From Paraburkholderia rhynchosiae (GTDB lineage: Bacteria; Pseudomonadota; Gammaproteobacteria; Burkholderiales; Burkholderiaceae), in assembly GCF_002879865.1 (NCBI RefSeq), contig NZ_PNXY01000002.1:1-64000 (forward strand): 64,000 bases of DNA, in the 5' to 3' direction. The translations under genes and the position numbers were made by a program. Below are positions 17,516-26,390 of the stretch, piece by piece. Each line of letters starts with the position of its first letter. Positions within the stretch are counted from its first letter, which is position 1. The notes below the pieces were generated by a model that was given only the letters and a program-made list of their open reading frames with translations, was not told where the DNA came from and did not search any database.

Positions 17516-18174
17516 TACCTGGCAGTTGAGCTTATTGCATTGCCTTCGCTCGCAAACCGTCGATCTGACGACCGAAATGCCGCCTATTCAAACTGGAACC
17601 GACGGCGATGACTTCCGTTTTGACGTTAACAGCGGCACAGAACTCGGAAACTTTAGGCGGCGCCGTGCCGCAGGTCCCGTATTGACCGCGATCCGATGTG
17701 AGACAAGCTTGCCGGGCCGGGCGGCTCTTGATGTATTACCGTGCCGCTTCGGAACGCACGAGCAAACTGAATTGCGCTTGTACGTGCTTACCCACAAATA
17801 AGGGGCGACTGACTTGTCGATCACCCGTTGCCAGGATCTCGGCACTGGTCGTGCCGGTTTAAGTGGTAAACCCTTGCTCGTTTTCCCTGCTTCGGACCGC
17901 TTTGGACCGCTTTCGACGCGAGTTTCGGATCGGCTTCCTGCCTGCATGGAGATGCGGCTGGCCTGTCAATGAAAGGCGAATGCATTGACATCCTAAAGTT
18001 TTCCCACATGTCGCCGTTACAAGGTCTGCCCGCTCCTGATTCAAGGCGCGAAATAAGGCGTGATTTGGCCTCATTCCGTGCCATCGAAAATCGGGACGCC
18101 GGGTAGGATCTGTCGTACTCGGTGTGTTCTTCTACCTGCCGAGCCGGCTCCAACCAACTCGTTATGGGAAAAAA
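17516..18174. other. Divergent regulatory region of the Tad locus
   Basis: This 659-base gap separates tadE (minus) from flp (plus). It contains a perfect tandem duplication of GGACCGCTTT at 17894-17903 and 17904-17913, followed by another C. No coding frame is convincing. It should contain both pilus promoters; I could not place a consensus with confidence. Confidence 0.45.
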
Positions 18175-18354
18175 ATGCGCAAACTTCTGAAAGCGTTTGT
18201 TCGCGACGAACGTGGCGTAAGCGCCATGGAATATGCGGTTCTCGCCGGCATCGTCGCTGTCGCGCTCGGTGCTATGGCTGCCACGTTTAGCACCTCTGTG
18301 CAAACCATGTTCACCACCATGTTCAGCACGATCACGGCGAACCAGGCAAAGTAA
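18175..18354 (+). CDS. flp: Flp-family type IVb pilin
   Basis: A 59-residue prepilin. A short basic leader ending in RDERG is followed by VSAMEYAVLAGIVAVALGAM, so cleavage after Gly14 leaves Glu at position +5, the hallmark of Flp pilins. The rest is short and Thr/Met-rich (TFSTSVQTMFTTMFSTITAN). The ATG at 18175 follows GGGAAAAAA. An upstream in-frame ATG at 18124 is less likely because it would put 17 odd residues before the leader. Flp is the major pilus subunit, processed by the next gene product. Confidence 0.9.
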   Translation: MRKLLKAFVRDERGVSAMEYAVLAGIVAVALGAMAATFSTSVQTMFTTMFSTITANQAK

Positions 18355-18428
18355 ATGGTGTTCCCGGGAGGTTCGGATGCCGTTGTCCGGATCTCCATTT
18401 CCTCCCCAGTCTCTGTACCGGGACCATC

Positions 18429-18938
18429 GTGCATCTCCTGTCCTTCGCAATCCGCCTCGTCGCGCTGTGCGCACTGCTGTGGCTGGCACTCATTGACGTG
18501 CGCACGCGGCGCCTGCCGAGCAGGACGGTCCTTATGGTAGGGGCACTCTTTTTTCTGGATGCGCTGATCTTACGCACGTCCATCGGTGACATTGGTATGC
18601 ATGTGGCGATCGCACTTTGCGCGCTTGTCGGTTGCGTCGCGATGTTCGCCGCGAAAATAATCGGCGGCGGCGATGCGAAGCTGGCCTCCGTCATCTTCCT
18701 CTGGGCCGGGCCTGGTCTCTCGTGGCCGGCCTTAGCCCTGATTTCCATAATTGGAACATTCGTGTCGCTGGTCAGTCTTGCGACGCGACACATGAATTCA
18801 GACCAGCGCTCGCGCCCGATGCGGGCGCTGGCGATGTTCTCGGCAGCGCGCGGCGTGCCTTACGGCGTCGCGCTTGCGCTTGGCGGCGGTTCGGTGATCG
18901 TGCTGCCCGCATTGCTGCCCTTGTTTTCGACGCGATAG
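18429..18938 (+). CDS. tadV: Type IV prepilin peptidase TadV/CpaA
   Basis: A 169-residue membrane protease of the A24 aspartyl family, from a GTG start at 18429. The two catalytic Asp are Asp23 in ALIDVRTRRLP and Asp82 in IGGGDAKL, the GxGD motif. Five to six membrane segments are visible. The short length, without the N-methylation domain, matches TadV/CpaA. It removes the leader peptides of Flp and probably of the TadE/TadG-like pseudopilins. It follows flp by 74 bases. Confidence 0.88.
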   Translation: MHLLSFAIRLVALCALLWLALIDVRTRRLPSRTVLMVGALFFLDALILRTSIGDIGMHVAIALCALVGCVAMFAAKIIGGGDAKLASVIFLWAGPGLSWPALALISIIGTFVSLVSLATRHMNSDQRSRPMRALAMFSAARGVPYGVALALGGGSVIVLPALLPLFSTR

Positions 18939-18950
18939 GACGGCGTCCCT

Positions 18951-19931
18951 ATGTCCAACATCATCAAAATCGGTTTCCTGATTGTCGGGGCCTTTCTCAT
19001 TGCGCTGGTCGTGCGGGTGGTTGTCGCGGGGGCGTCGCGGCATTCCACGCCGGTTGTCAATACTGAGAAGGTGCGCGTCAGTGCAGCCGAACTTCCCCAA
19101 GGGCTGTTGCTGCGCGACGAAGATATCAAGTGGAAAGACGTGCCCGTCGAAAAAGTCCCAACCGGCGCCGTCGTCTCCGGCGTGCCGGGCGAGCTCGAAC
19201 TGAAGGGCGCACTGCTGCGTCATCCGGTCGCGACCGGCACCGTCATCGTGGCCGATGACGTCATCCTGCCAAGCGCTCCGGGGTTTCTCGCCGCAACACT
19301 GAAACCGGAGATGCGCGCGGTGTCGGTCGCCGTCGACGACGTGTCCGGCAATGCAGGCCTGATCCAGCCGGGGGACTACGTGGATCTGCTGCTCACGCAA
19401 CAGTTGGACCGCAAGACCGACTCTCCGGAGCTTGCGGTGTCGAGCGAAACCGTCGTCGAGCACGTTCGCGTGCTGGCCTCCGGCTCCGAAATCAGCCGCC
19501 CGAAAGATGGCAATGCTCCCGATACGCACGAGCGTATCCGCACCGTCACGCTGGAAGTCACGCCGCACACGGGGGAAGTCGTAGCGGTTGCCGCACGCCT
19601 GGGCAGTCTGTCGCTGGCGTTGCGCAGTTTTGCGACGGTGTCGCGCGATCCCTTCGCGCTTTCATCGGCACCTGTTTCCGCCTCCGCTCCCGGTGATCTG
19701 CAACGCGCACCCGTCTGGGCCGGCGACATCTCACGTGCACTGCGCGATCTGCCGAAGTCGCGCCCGGTGGCCGGCGGTGCCCGCAGCGCGCTGGCGCCAT
19801 CGCACGCGGTACGGTCGGTGACCGTGTACAGGGGATCCAGGGAATCTGTCCTGACATCGAGCGTCGCGCAGGCGGCCGGTGCCGCCGGTGACGGCATGCC
19901 ACCGGCGCCAACCGCCGCCACGCCCCGGTGA
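18951..19931 (+). CDS. cpaB: Flp pilus assembly protein RcpC/CpaB
   Basis: A 326-residue protein. An N-terminal membrane anchor (about 5-24) precedes a SAF-type domain (about residues 40-110, VRVSAAELPQGLLLRDEDIK). A second domain contains MRAVSVAVDDVSGNAGLIQPGDYVDLLL, the RcpC/CpaB signature. The last about 90 residues are Pro/Ala/Ser-rich and look disordered. The protein is periplasmic and supports the outer-membrane secretin. It follows tadV by 12 bases. Confidence 0.88.
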   Translation: MSNIIKIGFLIVGAFLIALVVRVVVAGASRHSTPVVNTEKVRVSAAELPQGLLLRDEDIKWKDVPVEKVPTGAVVSGVPGELELKGALLRHPVATGTVIVADDVILPSAPGFLAATLKPEMRAVSVAVDDVSGNAGLIQPGDYVDLLLTQQLDRKTDSPELAVSSETVVEHVRVLASGSEISRPKDGNAPDTHERIRTVTLEVTPHTGEVVAVAARLGSLSLALRSFATVSRDPFALSSAPVSASAPGDLQRAPVWAGDISRALRDLPKSRPVAGGARSALAPSHAVRSVTVYRGSRESVLTSSVAQAAGAAGDGMPPAPTAATPR

Positions 19932-19980
19932 GGCCGTGCCAACGGCTGGACGCCACAGTCATTCGCCAGGATAGAAAGTC

Positions 19981-21408
19981 ATGAAAATGCAGTTCAGTTT
20001 GCGCATTTGCAAAGCAGCAAGACTTAGCGCGTTCACCGTATGTAGTGCAATGCTCGGCCTCGCGGCGCCGGCAAACGCGGTTCAACCGCACGTCACGAAT
20101 GCAGCCGCGGCAGCCGCTGCCCAAGGCACGCTCGCAATCGATGCCGGCAAGGGCACGCTCGTGCGTCTCAATGAAGACGCCAGTTCAGTATTCGTCGCGG
20201 ACCCAGCGATTGCTGACGTGCACGTACCGTCGCCGCGAGCAGTCTTCGTGCTCGGGAAGAAGGCCGGTACCACGACGCTTTACGTGCTCGGCCCCAACAA
20301 CAAAACACTGGTTCAGCGCACCGTCGTGGTGGCCCGCGACATGGATGCGCTGCGCAGCATGGTTGCCACGCGCTTTCCAAACATGAACGTGCAGCTGGGC
20401 GCGGGCAACGGTTCGCTGCAGGTGTCCGGCCAGGCGACCAGTTCCCTCGATGCCGACGCTGTCGTGCAATCGCTCACGCCCTATCTGGCGGATAAAGAAG
20501 TGCTGGTCAACCGCATGACGATCGACCGGCCACTACAGGTGCAGTTGCGCGTACGGATCACGGAAGTCGACCGTAACGTCACTCAGCAACTCGGGATCAA
20601 CTGGCAGGCACTAGGCAATGCAGCGGGCAACTTCTTCGGCGGCATATACAGCGGCCGCCCGATCTACAACCTCACCCAGGCCGGTAATCCGGTGAATCTG
20701 GCGGCGAACAACGCCTATTCGCTGTTCGGCCAGTTCAAGACCAGCAAGACGGATATCCAGGTGCTCGTCGATGCGTTGAACCAGGAAGGCCTCATCACCG
20801 TGCTCGCGGAACCCAGTCTCGTGGCACTGTCCGGACAAACGGCGAGCTTTCTCGCGGGGGGCGAATTCCCGATTCCGGTGTCGCAGATCAATGGCGTGAT
20901 TACCGTGGAATTCAAGCAGTTCGGCGTCAAGCTCGACTTCACGCCGACGGTGCTGAGCGATCGCCGCATCAGCCTCAAGGTACGCCCGGAAGTCAGCCAG
21001 ATCGATCCGACAGTGACGATCACGACCGGGGGCGTCTCCGTGCCGGGGCTGAGCGTGCGCCGCGCGGATACGACCGTCGAACTCGCGAGCGGGCAAAGCT
21101 TTGCGATTGGTGGCCTGCTCCAAAGCAATACCACCGACATCATTTCGCAGGTGCCGGGCATCGGCTCCATTCCGATTCTGGGCAAGCTGTTCTCGTCGTC
21201 CAATTACCAGAACAACAAGACCGAACTGGTGATCATGGTGACGCCGTATCTCGTCGAGCCAACCGATGCGAGCAAGCTGCGCACGCCGCTCGAATCGCTT
21301 GTTTCGCCGAGCAACGATGTGGAGTACAGCTTCAGACATCACCAAGGCAGTGCGCCTTCGCAGGCTGGAGCCCCGCGTCTCGTCGGCGCGGCCGGATATG
21401 TCTACTGA
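19981..21408 (+). CDS. cpaC: Tad secretin RcpA/CpaC
   Basis: A 475-residue outer-membrane secretin. A signal peptide ends near ANA at residue 34. The N-terminal pilus domain (about 48-115, KGTLVRLNEDASSVFVADPA and VLGKKAGTTTLYVLGP) is followed by a BON-like segment and the secretin core with VPGLSVRRADTTVELASGQS and FAIGGLLQSNTTDIISQVPG. The end (about 445-475) is short. It forms the outer-membrane pore for the Flp pilus. The start has AGGATAG about 10 bases upstream. Confidence 0.93.
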   Translation: MKMQFSLRICKAARLSAFTVCSAMLGLAAPANAVQPHVTNAAAAAAAQGTLAIDAGKGTLVRLNEDASSVFVADPAIADVHVPSPRAVFVLGKKAGTTTLYVLGPNNKTLVQRTVVVARDMDALRSMVATRFPNMNVQLGAGNGSLQVSGQATSSLDADAVVQSLTPYLADKEVLVNRMTIDRPLQVQLRVRITEVDRNVTQQLGINWQALGNAAGNFFGGIYSGRPIYNLTQAGNPVNLAANNAYSLFGQFKTSKTDIQVLVDALNQEGLITVLAEPSLVALSGQTASFLAGGEFPIPVSQINGVITVEFKQFGVKLDFTPTVLSDRRISLKVRPEVSQIDPTVTITTGGVSVPGLSVRRADTTVELASGQSFAIGGLLQSNTTDIISQVPGIGSIPILGKLFSSSNYQNNKTELVIMVTPYLVEPTDASKLRTPLESLVSPSNDVEYSFRHHQGSAPSQAGAPRLVGAAGYVY

Positions 21409-21418
21409 GTCGAACGCC

Positions 21419-21799
21419 ATGAACCCGATTCGCATTCTCACGCTCGTTCTCGTCTGCCTGCTGGCGGCACCCATGAGCGGATGTTTCAAGCCGCCGCGCG
21501 GAATGCCTGACGAGTCGGTGATCGGCTTCGACGGCAAAAACGCCGTGCCGCCCGACTGCACCCAACTCGCCCGCCGCTCGTTGCTGACCGACGCAGGTCT
21601 GCGCCGACCGGCCATGCAGTGGGGCTGTGCGACCTACACCAATCTGGCGGCCCAGGTCGCCAATCCGCAAGACCTTGTCGCGCCCAGATCGCTTGCTCCC
21701 GCCGATGCCGCGGTGGCGGCGAGCGCGGTGCGCCGCTACGAGGCCGGACAACTGATACCACTCGACACCGAAACCTCGACCTCGCGCCGCTCCAAGTGA
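21419..21799 (+). CDS. CpaD-like pilus assembly lipoprotein
   Basis: A 126-residue product. It begins with a lipoprotein signal (MNPIRILTLVLVCLLAAPMSGC, read in two parts; Cys22). The mature part has CTQLARRSLLTDAGLRRPAM and QWGCATYTNLAAQVANPQDL, the last wording being typical of CpaD-type Tad lipoproteins, which end in a Ser/Thr-rich tail. An alternative start at 21398 overlaps the secretin stop. It stands where cpaD is expected, between cpaC and cpaE. It is shorter than Caulobacter CpaD. Confidence 0.72.
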   Translation: MNPIRILTLVLVCLLAAPMSGCFKPPRGMPDESVIGFDGKNAVPPDCTQLARRSLLTDAGLRRPAMQWGCATYTNLAAQVANPQDLVAPRSLAPADAAVAASAVRRYEAGQLIPLDTETSTSRRSK

Positions 21800-21827
21800 T
21801 GCATTCAACTTTCACCGAAGAAACGCC

Positions 21828-23045
21828 ATGAGCACGACAGAGTTCAGCCACTCAAAAAAGGCCGGCGTACGAACCGCGGACTTCATGGCGTTTGTCGCTG
21901 ACCGCAATACCGAACAGACTCTGAAGAGCTTCGTGCTCGAACAGGCGATGCCGCACACGCACATCGCCATTGGCGGCATTGACGACGCCATCGCGCACCT
22001 GTCCAGGATCGAACGCTCGCCGCTGTTTCTGCTGGTCGATCTGCATGGATCGACCATGCCGCTGTCCGATCTTGCCCGCCTGTCGGAAGTATGCGAGCCG
22101 TCGGTTCAGGTGGTGGTGCTCGGCGAACGCAACGACGTCGGACTGTTCCGCAGCCTGCTGAAGATCGGCGTGCGCGACTACCTCGTCAAGCCGCTGACTG
22201 TCGAGTTGCTCAAGCGGACCATCGATGTTTCAGAGCGCAAGATCAGTCCGGTGATGCTCGCGCGGGTGGGCAAGACAATCGCCTTCGCCGGGACGCGCGG
22301 AGGCGTGGGAGTCACGACCCTCGCACTGAACCTGGCGCGTCATCTCGCAGAGGAAACGCATCGCCGGGTGGCCTACGTGGACCTCGACCTGTATGGCGGC
22401 GCCGCGAACAGCATGCTGGGCATGCAGAGCAACAACGGCCTGATCGATGTGCTTCAGAATGTGCACAGGCTTGATCCGCAGTATGTGGAGCGCACGCTGC
22501 TCACCCATGGCACCCGGCTCTTCATGCTGTCGGCCGAAATAGAGCGGGGAACCGAAAGCCCGTTCAAACCGGGTGCGCTTCGGCGTGTTCTGGAACTGCT
22601 CTGCGACAGTTTCCATTACGTGATGCTCGACACCGGAAGTCCGTCCGCGCCGCTCGCGGCCGAAGCCTTCGACCACGCGTCGCGCGTGTATCTGGTGACC
22701 GACCGCTCTGTGCATTCGACGCGCCAAAGCATTCGCCTGCTGCGCTACATCGAAGACCGCGACAGCAACCCGCAGACCTCGCTGATATTGAACAACCCAA
22801 ACGCGGCGGGCACCGGCAAGGTACAGACGTCCGACTTCGTATCGGCCGTCGGGCGCAACGTGCTGCACGAGGTGCAGTTCGAACCGAAGGCGCTGTCGAT
22901 TGCAGAAAACCTCGGTGAGGCTCCGAAAGAAAAGGCCCCGAACGGATTCAACCACTCCATCATGCGGATTTCGAACGACCTTACAGGGCAGCATGAGATG
23001 GCCGAACCGTCGCTTCTGCGAAAGCTCATATTCCGGAGAGGCTGA
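21828..23045 (+). CDS. tadZ: TadZ/CpaE-type pilus localisation ATPase
   Basis: A 405-residue protein with two domains. The first (about 15-130) is a receiver-like fold with LFLLVDLHGSTMPLSDL and ends in GVRDYLVKPL. The second is a MinD/ParA-like ATPase with the deviant Walker A loop AGTRGGVGVTT near residue 150. TadZ marks the pole or site of pilus assembly and recruits the export ATPase. Its stop overlaps the start of tadA by one base (TGATG). Confidence 0.88.
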   Translation: MSTTEFSHSKKAGVRTADFMAFVADRNTEQTLKSFVLEQAMPHTHIAIGGIDDAIAHLSRIERSPLFLLVDLHGSTMPLSDLARLSEVCEPSVQVVVLGERNDVGLFRSLLKIGVRDYLVKPLTVELLKRTIDVSERKISPVMLARVGKTIAFAGTRGGVGVTTLALNLARHLAEETHRRVAYVDLDLYGGAANSMLGMQSNNGLIDVLQNVHRLDPQYVERTLLTHGTRLFMLSAEIERGTESPFKPGALRRVLELLCDSFHYVMLDTGSPSAPLAAEAFDHASRVYLVTDRSVHSTRQSIRLLRYIEDRDSNPQTSLILNNPNAAGTGKVQTSDFVSAVGRNVLHEVQFEPKALSIAENLGEAPKEKAPNGFNHSIMRISNDLTGQHEMAEPSLLRKLIFRRG

Positions 23046-24463
23046 TGTTCGGGCAAAAGCAGGTCAGATACGTGGAGACGGTGTCCGACGCCGGCGCCGA
23101 GGAAGCGGTGCGCGAACCGCTGGGCTCGGTTGAGCCGGTCACGCCTGCTCCGGCGTCGGTGTCGGCCGACGGACACAGGTCCACGCCGGAGGGCAATGCG
23201 CCGTTGGTGCGCTCGGACCTGTTCAGAATCATTCGCAATGGCGTATTCGATTCAATGAACGCGTCGGCTGCGGTCGGCAAGACGCGCGAGCAGATGAAGC
23301 CCGGCGTGGAACAACTGGTGCTGGGGATTGCCGAGCGCGAACGGCTGAACATCACGATGGCCGAGCAGGGGCAGATCGTCGGCGAACTGCTCAACGACAT
23401 GTTCGGGCTCGGGCCGATCGAACCGCTGCTCGCGGATGAGACGGTCACGGACGTACTCGTCAACGGACCCGATCAGGTGTACGTGGAGCGTCACGGCCGG
23501 CTCGAACTGACGCCTTACAAGTTCCGCGACAACACCCACGTGGTCAACGTCGCGCAGCGGATCGCCGCTGGCGTAGGCCGGCGCGTGGATGAAAGCAGCC
23601 CGATGGTCGACGCCCGGCTCGCCGACGGCAGCCGCGTCAACGTCGTTCTGCCGCCGCTCGCCATTCACGGCGCGACCATTTCCATCCGCAAGTTTTCAAA
23701 ACGCGATATCACGCTTCATCGCATGGCGCAGCAGGGCAATATGTCGCCGGCTATGGCGAGCGTGCTCAAGCTTGCGAGCACCTGTCGCCTCAACATTATC
23801 GTGTCAGGCGGCACGGGCTCCGGCAAGACCACCTTGCTGAATGCACTGTCGCATTTCATTGGGCTGGGCGAGCGCACCATCACGATCGAAGATGCGGCTG
23901 AACTCCAACTCGTGCAGCCGCACGTCGTCAGCCTCGAAACGCGGCCCGAGAACGCGGAGGGGCTTGGCGGCGTCGCGCAGCGCGACCTCGTGCGCAATGC
24001 ACTGCGGATGCGGCCGGACCGGATCATCCTCGGCGAAATCCGCGGTGCCGAGGCGTTCGATGTATTGCAAGCGATGAACACGGGCCACGACGGCTCAATG
24101 ACCACGATCCACGCGAATACGCCGCGCGACGGGATTACACGGCTCGAGAGCATGGTGATGATGGCGAACGGCAACCTGCCGCTGATGTCGATTCGCCGGC
24201 AGATTGCGAGCGCGGTTCACCTGATCGTGCAGATCGAGCGGATGCGCGACGGCATGCGCCGCGTGACGCGCATCACCGAACTCGTGGGCATGGAAGGTGA
24301 TGTCATCATCACGCAGGACCTGTTCAGCTTCCGGTACGACGCGAGTGCCTATAACGACGAGGTCAAGGGCGTGTATGACTGCGCGTTGGTCAGGCCGGCT
24401 TTCTCGGAACGCGCCGCCTATTACGGGCTGGAGGAGGCGTTGCTGGAGGCGATGAAATCATGA
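23045..24463 (+). CDS. tadA: Tad secretion ATPase TadA/CpaF
   Basis: A 472-residue hexameric type II/IV secretion ATPase. The N-terminal domain contains GLGPIEPLLADETVTDVLVN. The nucleotide-binding core has the Walker A GGTGSGKTTLLNAL near residue 258, the Asp box ITIEDAAELQL, the Walker B region DRIILGEIRGAEAFDVLQAM and the His box GSMTTIHANTPRD. It powers pilus extension. Both flanking genes overlap it, by 1 base upstream and 4 bases downstream. Confidence 0.94.
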   Translation: MFGQKQVRYVETVSDAGAEEAVREPLGSVEPVTPAPASVSADGHRSTPEGNAPLVRSDLFRIIRNGVFDSMNASAAVGKTREQMKPGVEQLVLGIAERERLNITMAEQGQIVGELLNDMFGLGPIEPLLADETVTDVLVNGPDQVYVERHGRLELTPYKFRDNTHVVNVAQRIAAGVGRRVDESSPMVDARLADGSRVNVVLPPLAIHGATISIRKFSKRDITLHRMAQQGNMSPAMASVLKLASTCRLNIIVSGGTGSGKTTLLNALSHFIGLGERTITIEDAAELQLVQPHVVSLETRPENAEGLGGVAQRDLVRNALRMRPDRIILGEIRGAEAFDVLQAMNTGHDGSMTTIHANTPRDGITRLESMVMMANGNLPLMSIRRQIASAVHLIVQIERMRDGMRRVTRITELVGMEGDVIITQDLFSFRYDASAYNDEVKGVYDCALVRPAFSERAAYYGLEEALLEAMKS

Positions 24464-25434
24464 GTCGCATCGACCTGTTCACGCTTTGCGCGTTCGTCGT
24501 CGTGCTACTGGGCGGGCTGATGGTCATCATATTGCTGGACATGCGGAGCCAGCAGCCGCATGCGAGGATCAGGACGCGCATGCGGCAGTCGTTCCTCATC
24601 AGAGCTGAGCGGACAAAAGACAATGCGGAGTCCCACGCGACGTTGTTTACGGTCAGCCGGCGCGATAACGCAATCAGCCGCTGGTTCCAGCCGAGGATTT
24701 CGCGTCTTAGAACCGTCGCAGCCGCCAACGGACTGCGTGTCGTCGTTGCGGCAGCGGTCGTCGGAGCACTCATTGCGCTGGCCATGACGCGCTTCATGCC
24801 GCTTCCCGCCTTCTCGAAACCGCTGCTGATCATGGGGCTGCCCGTGTTTGCCCTCGTACGGGCCTATGGCTTTCTGGTCGAACGCTTTCGCAAGCGCTTT
24901 CTGGACGGCTTCCCCGATCTGATTGACATGATCGTGCGCGCGGTTCGCGCAGGTGTGCCGGTCACGCATGTGATCGGCACGGCAGGCGAGGAGTGTCCCG
25001 AGCCGATAAAGAGCGAATTCAAGCTGATGAGCGACTCGCTTCGCGTTGGACGCGATCTGGAAGAAGTGCTTGCGGTGGCGATGCGGCGCATCGAGATCGC
25101 TGATTTTTCGTTCTTCTGCGTGTGTCTGCTGTTGCAGCGCGAAACGGGCGGACAGCTCGGCGAAACACTGGAAAATTTGTCCGGCATCGTGCGAACCCGG
25201 CGGGAGGTCCGTCAGAAGGCCAGGGCGCTGACCGCCGAGGCACGCATCACGACCAAGATTCTCGCGGCTATTCCGGTCGTCGTCATGCTGTGCCTGTACG
25301 CGCTGAATCGCAGCTACGTCATGGTGCTATTTGACCGGCCGGCGGGTCACAAGCTGTTGACCTTCAGTGTGATTTCAATCGTTATCGGCATCGCCGTGAT
25401 CAGCAAGATGGCCAAACTGGATACTTCGCGATGA
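24460..25434 (+). CDS. tadB: Tad inner-membrane protein TadB
   Basis: A 324-residue membrane protein with an N-terminal segment (about 5-28), a pair near 90-130, and two C-terminal ones after about residue 265. The type II secretion F domain lies between about 150 and 255 with PDLIDMIVRAVRAGVPVTHV and LQRETGGQLGETLENLSGIV. It forms the inner-membrane platform with TadC and couples to TadA. Start overlaps the end of tadA (ATGA). Confidence 0.9.
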   Translation: MSRIDLFTLCAFVVVLLGGLMVIILLDMRSQQPHARIRTRMRQSFLIRAERTKDNAESHATLFTVSRRDNAISRWFQPRISRLRTVAAANGLRVVVAAAVVGALIALAMTRFMPLPAFSKPLLIMGLPVFALVRAYGFLVERFRKRFLDGFPDLIDMIVRAVRAGVPVTHVIGTAGEECPEPIKSEFKLMSDSLRVGRDLEEVLAVAMRRIEIADFSFFCVCLLLQRETGGQLGETLENLSGIVRTRREVRQKARALTAEARITTKILAAIPVVVMLCLYALNRSYVMVLFDRPAGHKLLTFSVISIVIGIAVISKMAKLDTSR

Positions 25435-26390
25435 GCCCGTCGAATATCGAAGCCCTGATCAACCTGCTGATGCTGCTGGCGCTGTTTGCCGGTCTGGCGA
25501 TCTGGTGGGCGACGCAACGTGGCGGCAGGCGTGGCAGGATCGCCGAGCGGGCTCGCGAGGCCGCGCTCGATCACCGTGCGCAAGCGTCGCCCGAAGATGG
25601 GGTTGAAGACAGCGGCGTTCGCAGCCGCACCTTGCGGCGTCTTGCGAAGCTAGGCGACCGGATTCCGCTGTTCGACGCAAAGTACCGCCTCAAGCTTCAG
25701 AGGGATATGATCCGCAGCGGATACCGCAACAGCCTGGCTGTCTCCATTCTTCTCGCAGTCAAGTTCTGCACGGGTCTTGTATGCGCCGCAGTGACGGTCA
25801 TGCTGGGTTCGCACATTCCCGTGATTGGCGCATACCCGCTGATTCGCGGCATGGCAATGATGGGCGCATTCGTGATCGGCATGATCATTCCCGAATACGT
25901 GGTTGCGTTTCGCGCAGCGCGCCGGCGCAATGCGATGGCCGGGTGCCTGCCCGACGCGCTCGATCTGCTTGTGATTTGCACGAACGCAGGAAACAGCTTG
26001 CCTGTCAGCATCCGGCGGGTCGCCGAAGAACTGGCGACGATCTGCCCGCCACTTTCGAAGGAATTTTCGCTGACTGCCGACGAACTGAAACTCTCAGGCG
26101 ACAGCATTCGGGCCTTGCAGGGGCTCGCGGAACGAGTCGATCTGCCGTCGGTCCGTGCACTAATTTCGACGCTTACCCAGTCCATGCGTTACGGCACGCC
26201 GATCACCCACGCGCTGCGCATCCTCTCGCGCACCGAACGGGTGGCGCATATCGTGTCCCTCGAAGAAAAAGCAGCCAAGCTCGCACCCAAAATTGTGCTT
26301 CCGATGATGCTGTTCATTCTTCCCGCAATCGTGGCAATTGCAGGCGGGCCAGCGGTTATTCAACTCCTTCAATTTATTGCTGCCCGATGA
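25431..26390 (+). CDS. tadC: Tad inner-membrane protein TadC
   Basis: A 319-residue partner of TadB with the same F-domain layout. It has a first membrane segment (about 5-25), a pair at about 105-155, the F domain with LPDALDLLVICTNAGNSLPV and TQSMRYGTPITHALRILS, and a C-terminal segment ending in PAIVAIAGGPAVIQLL. The overlap of four bases with both neighbours (ATGA) shows tight coupling. Confidence 0.9.
   Translation: MSPSNIEALINLLMLLALFAGLAIWWATQRGGRRGRIAERAREAALDHRAQASPEDGVEDSGVRSRTLRRLAKLGDRIPLFDAKYRLKLQRDMIRSGYRNSLAVSILLAVKFCTGLVCAAVTVMLGSHIPVIGAYPLIRGMAMMGAFVIGMIIPEYVVAFRAARRRNAMAGCLPDALDLLVICTNAGNSLPVSIRRVAEELATICPPLSKEFSLTADELKLSGDSIRALQGLAERVDLPSVRALISTLTQSMRYGTPITHALRILSRTERVAHIVSLEEKAAKLAPKIVLPMMLFILPAIVAIAGGPAVIQLLQFIAAR

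Noticed and set aside
17517..17545. Possible sigma-54 promoter (TGGCAG followed by TTGCAT)
   Set aside because: The distance between the GG and GC elements is 14 bases instead of 10.
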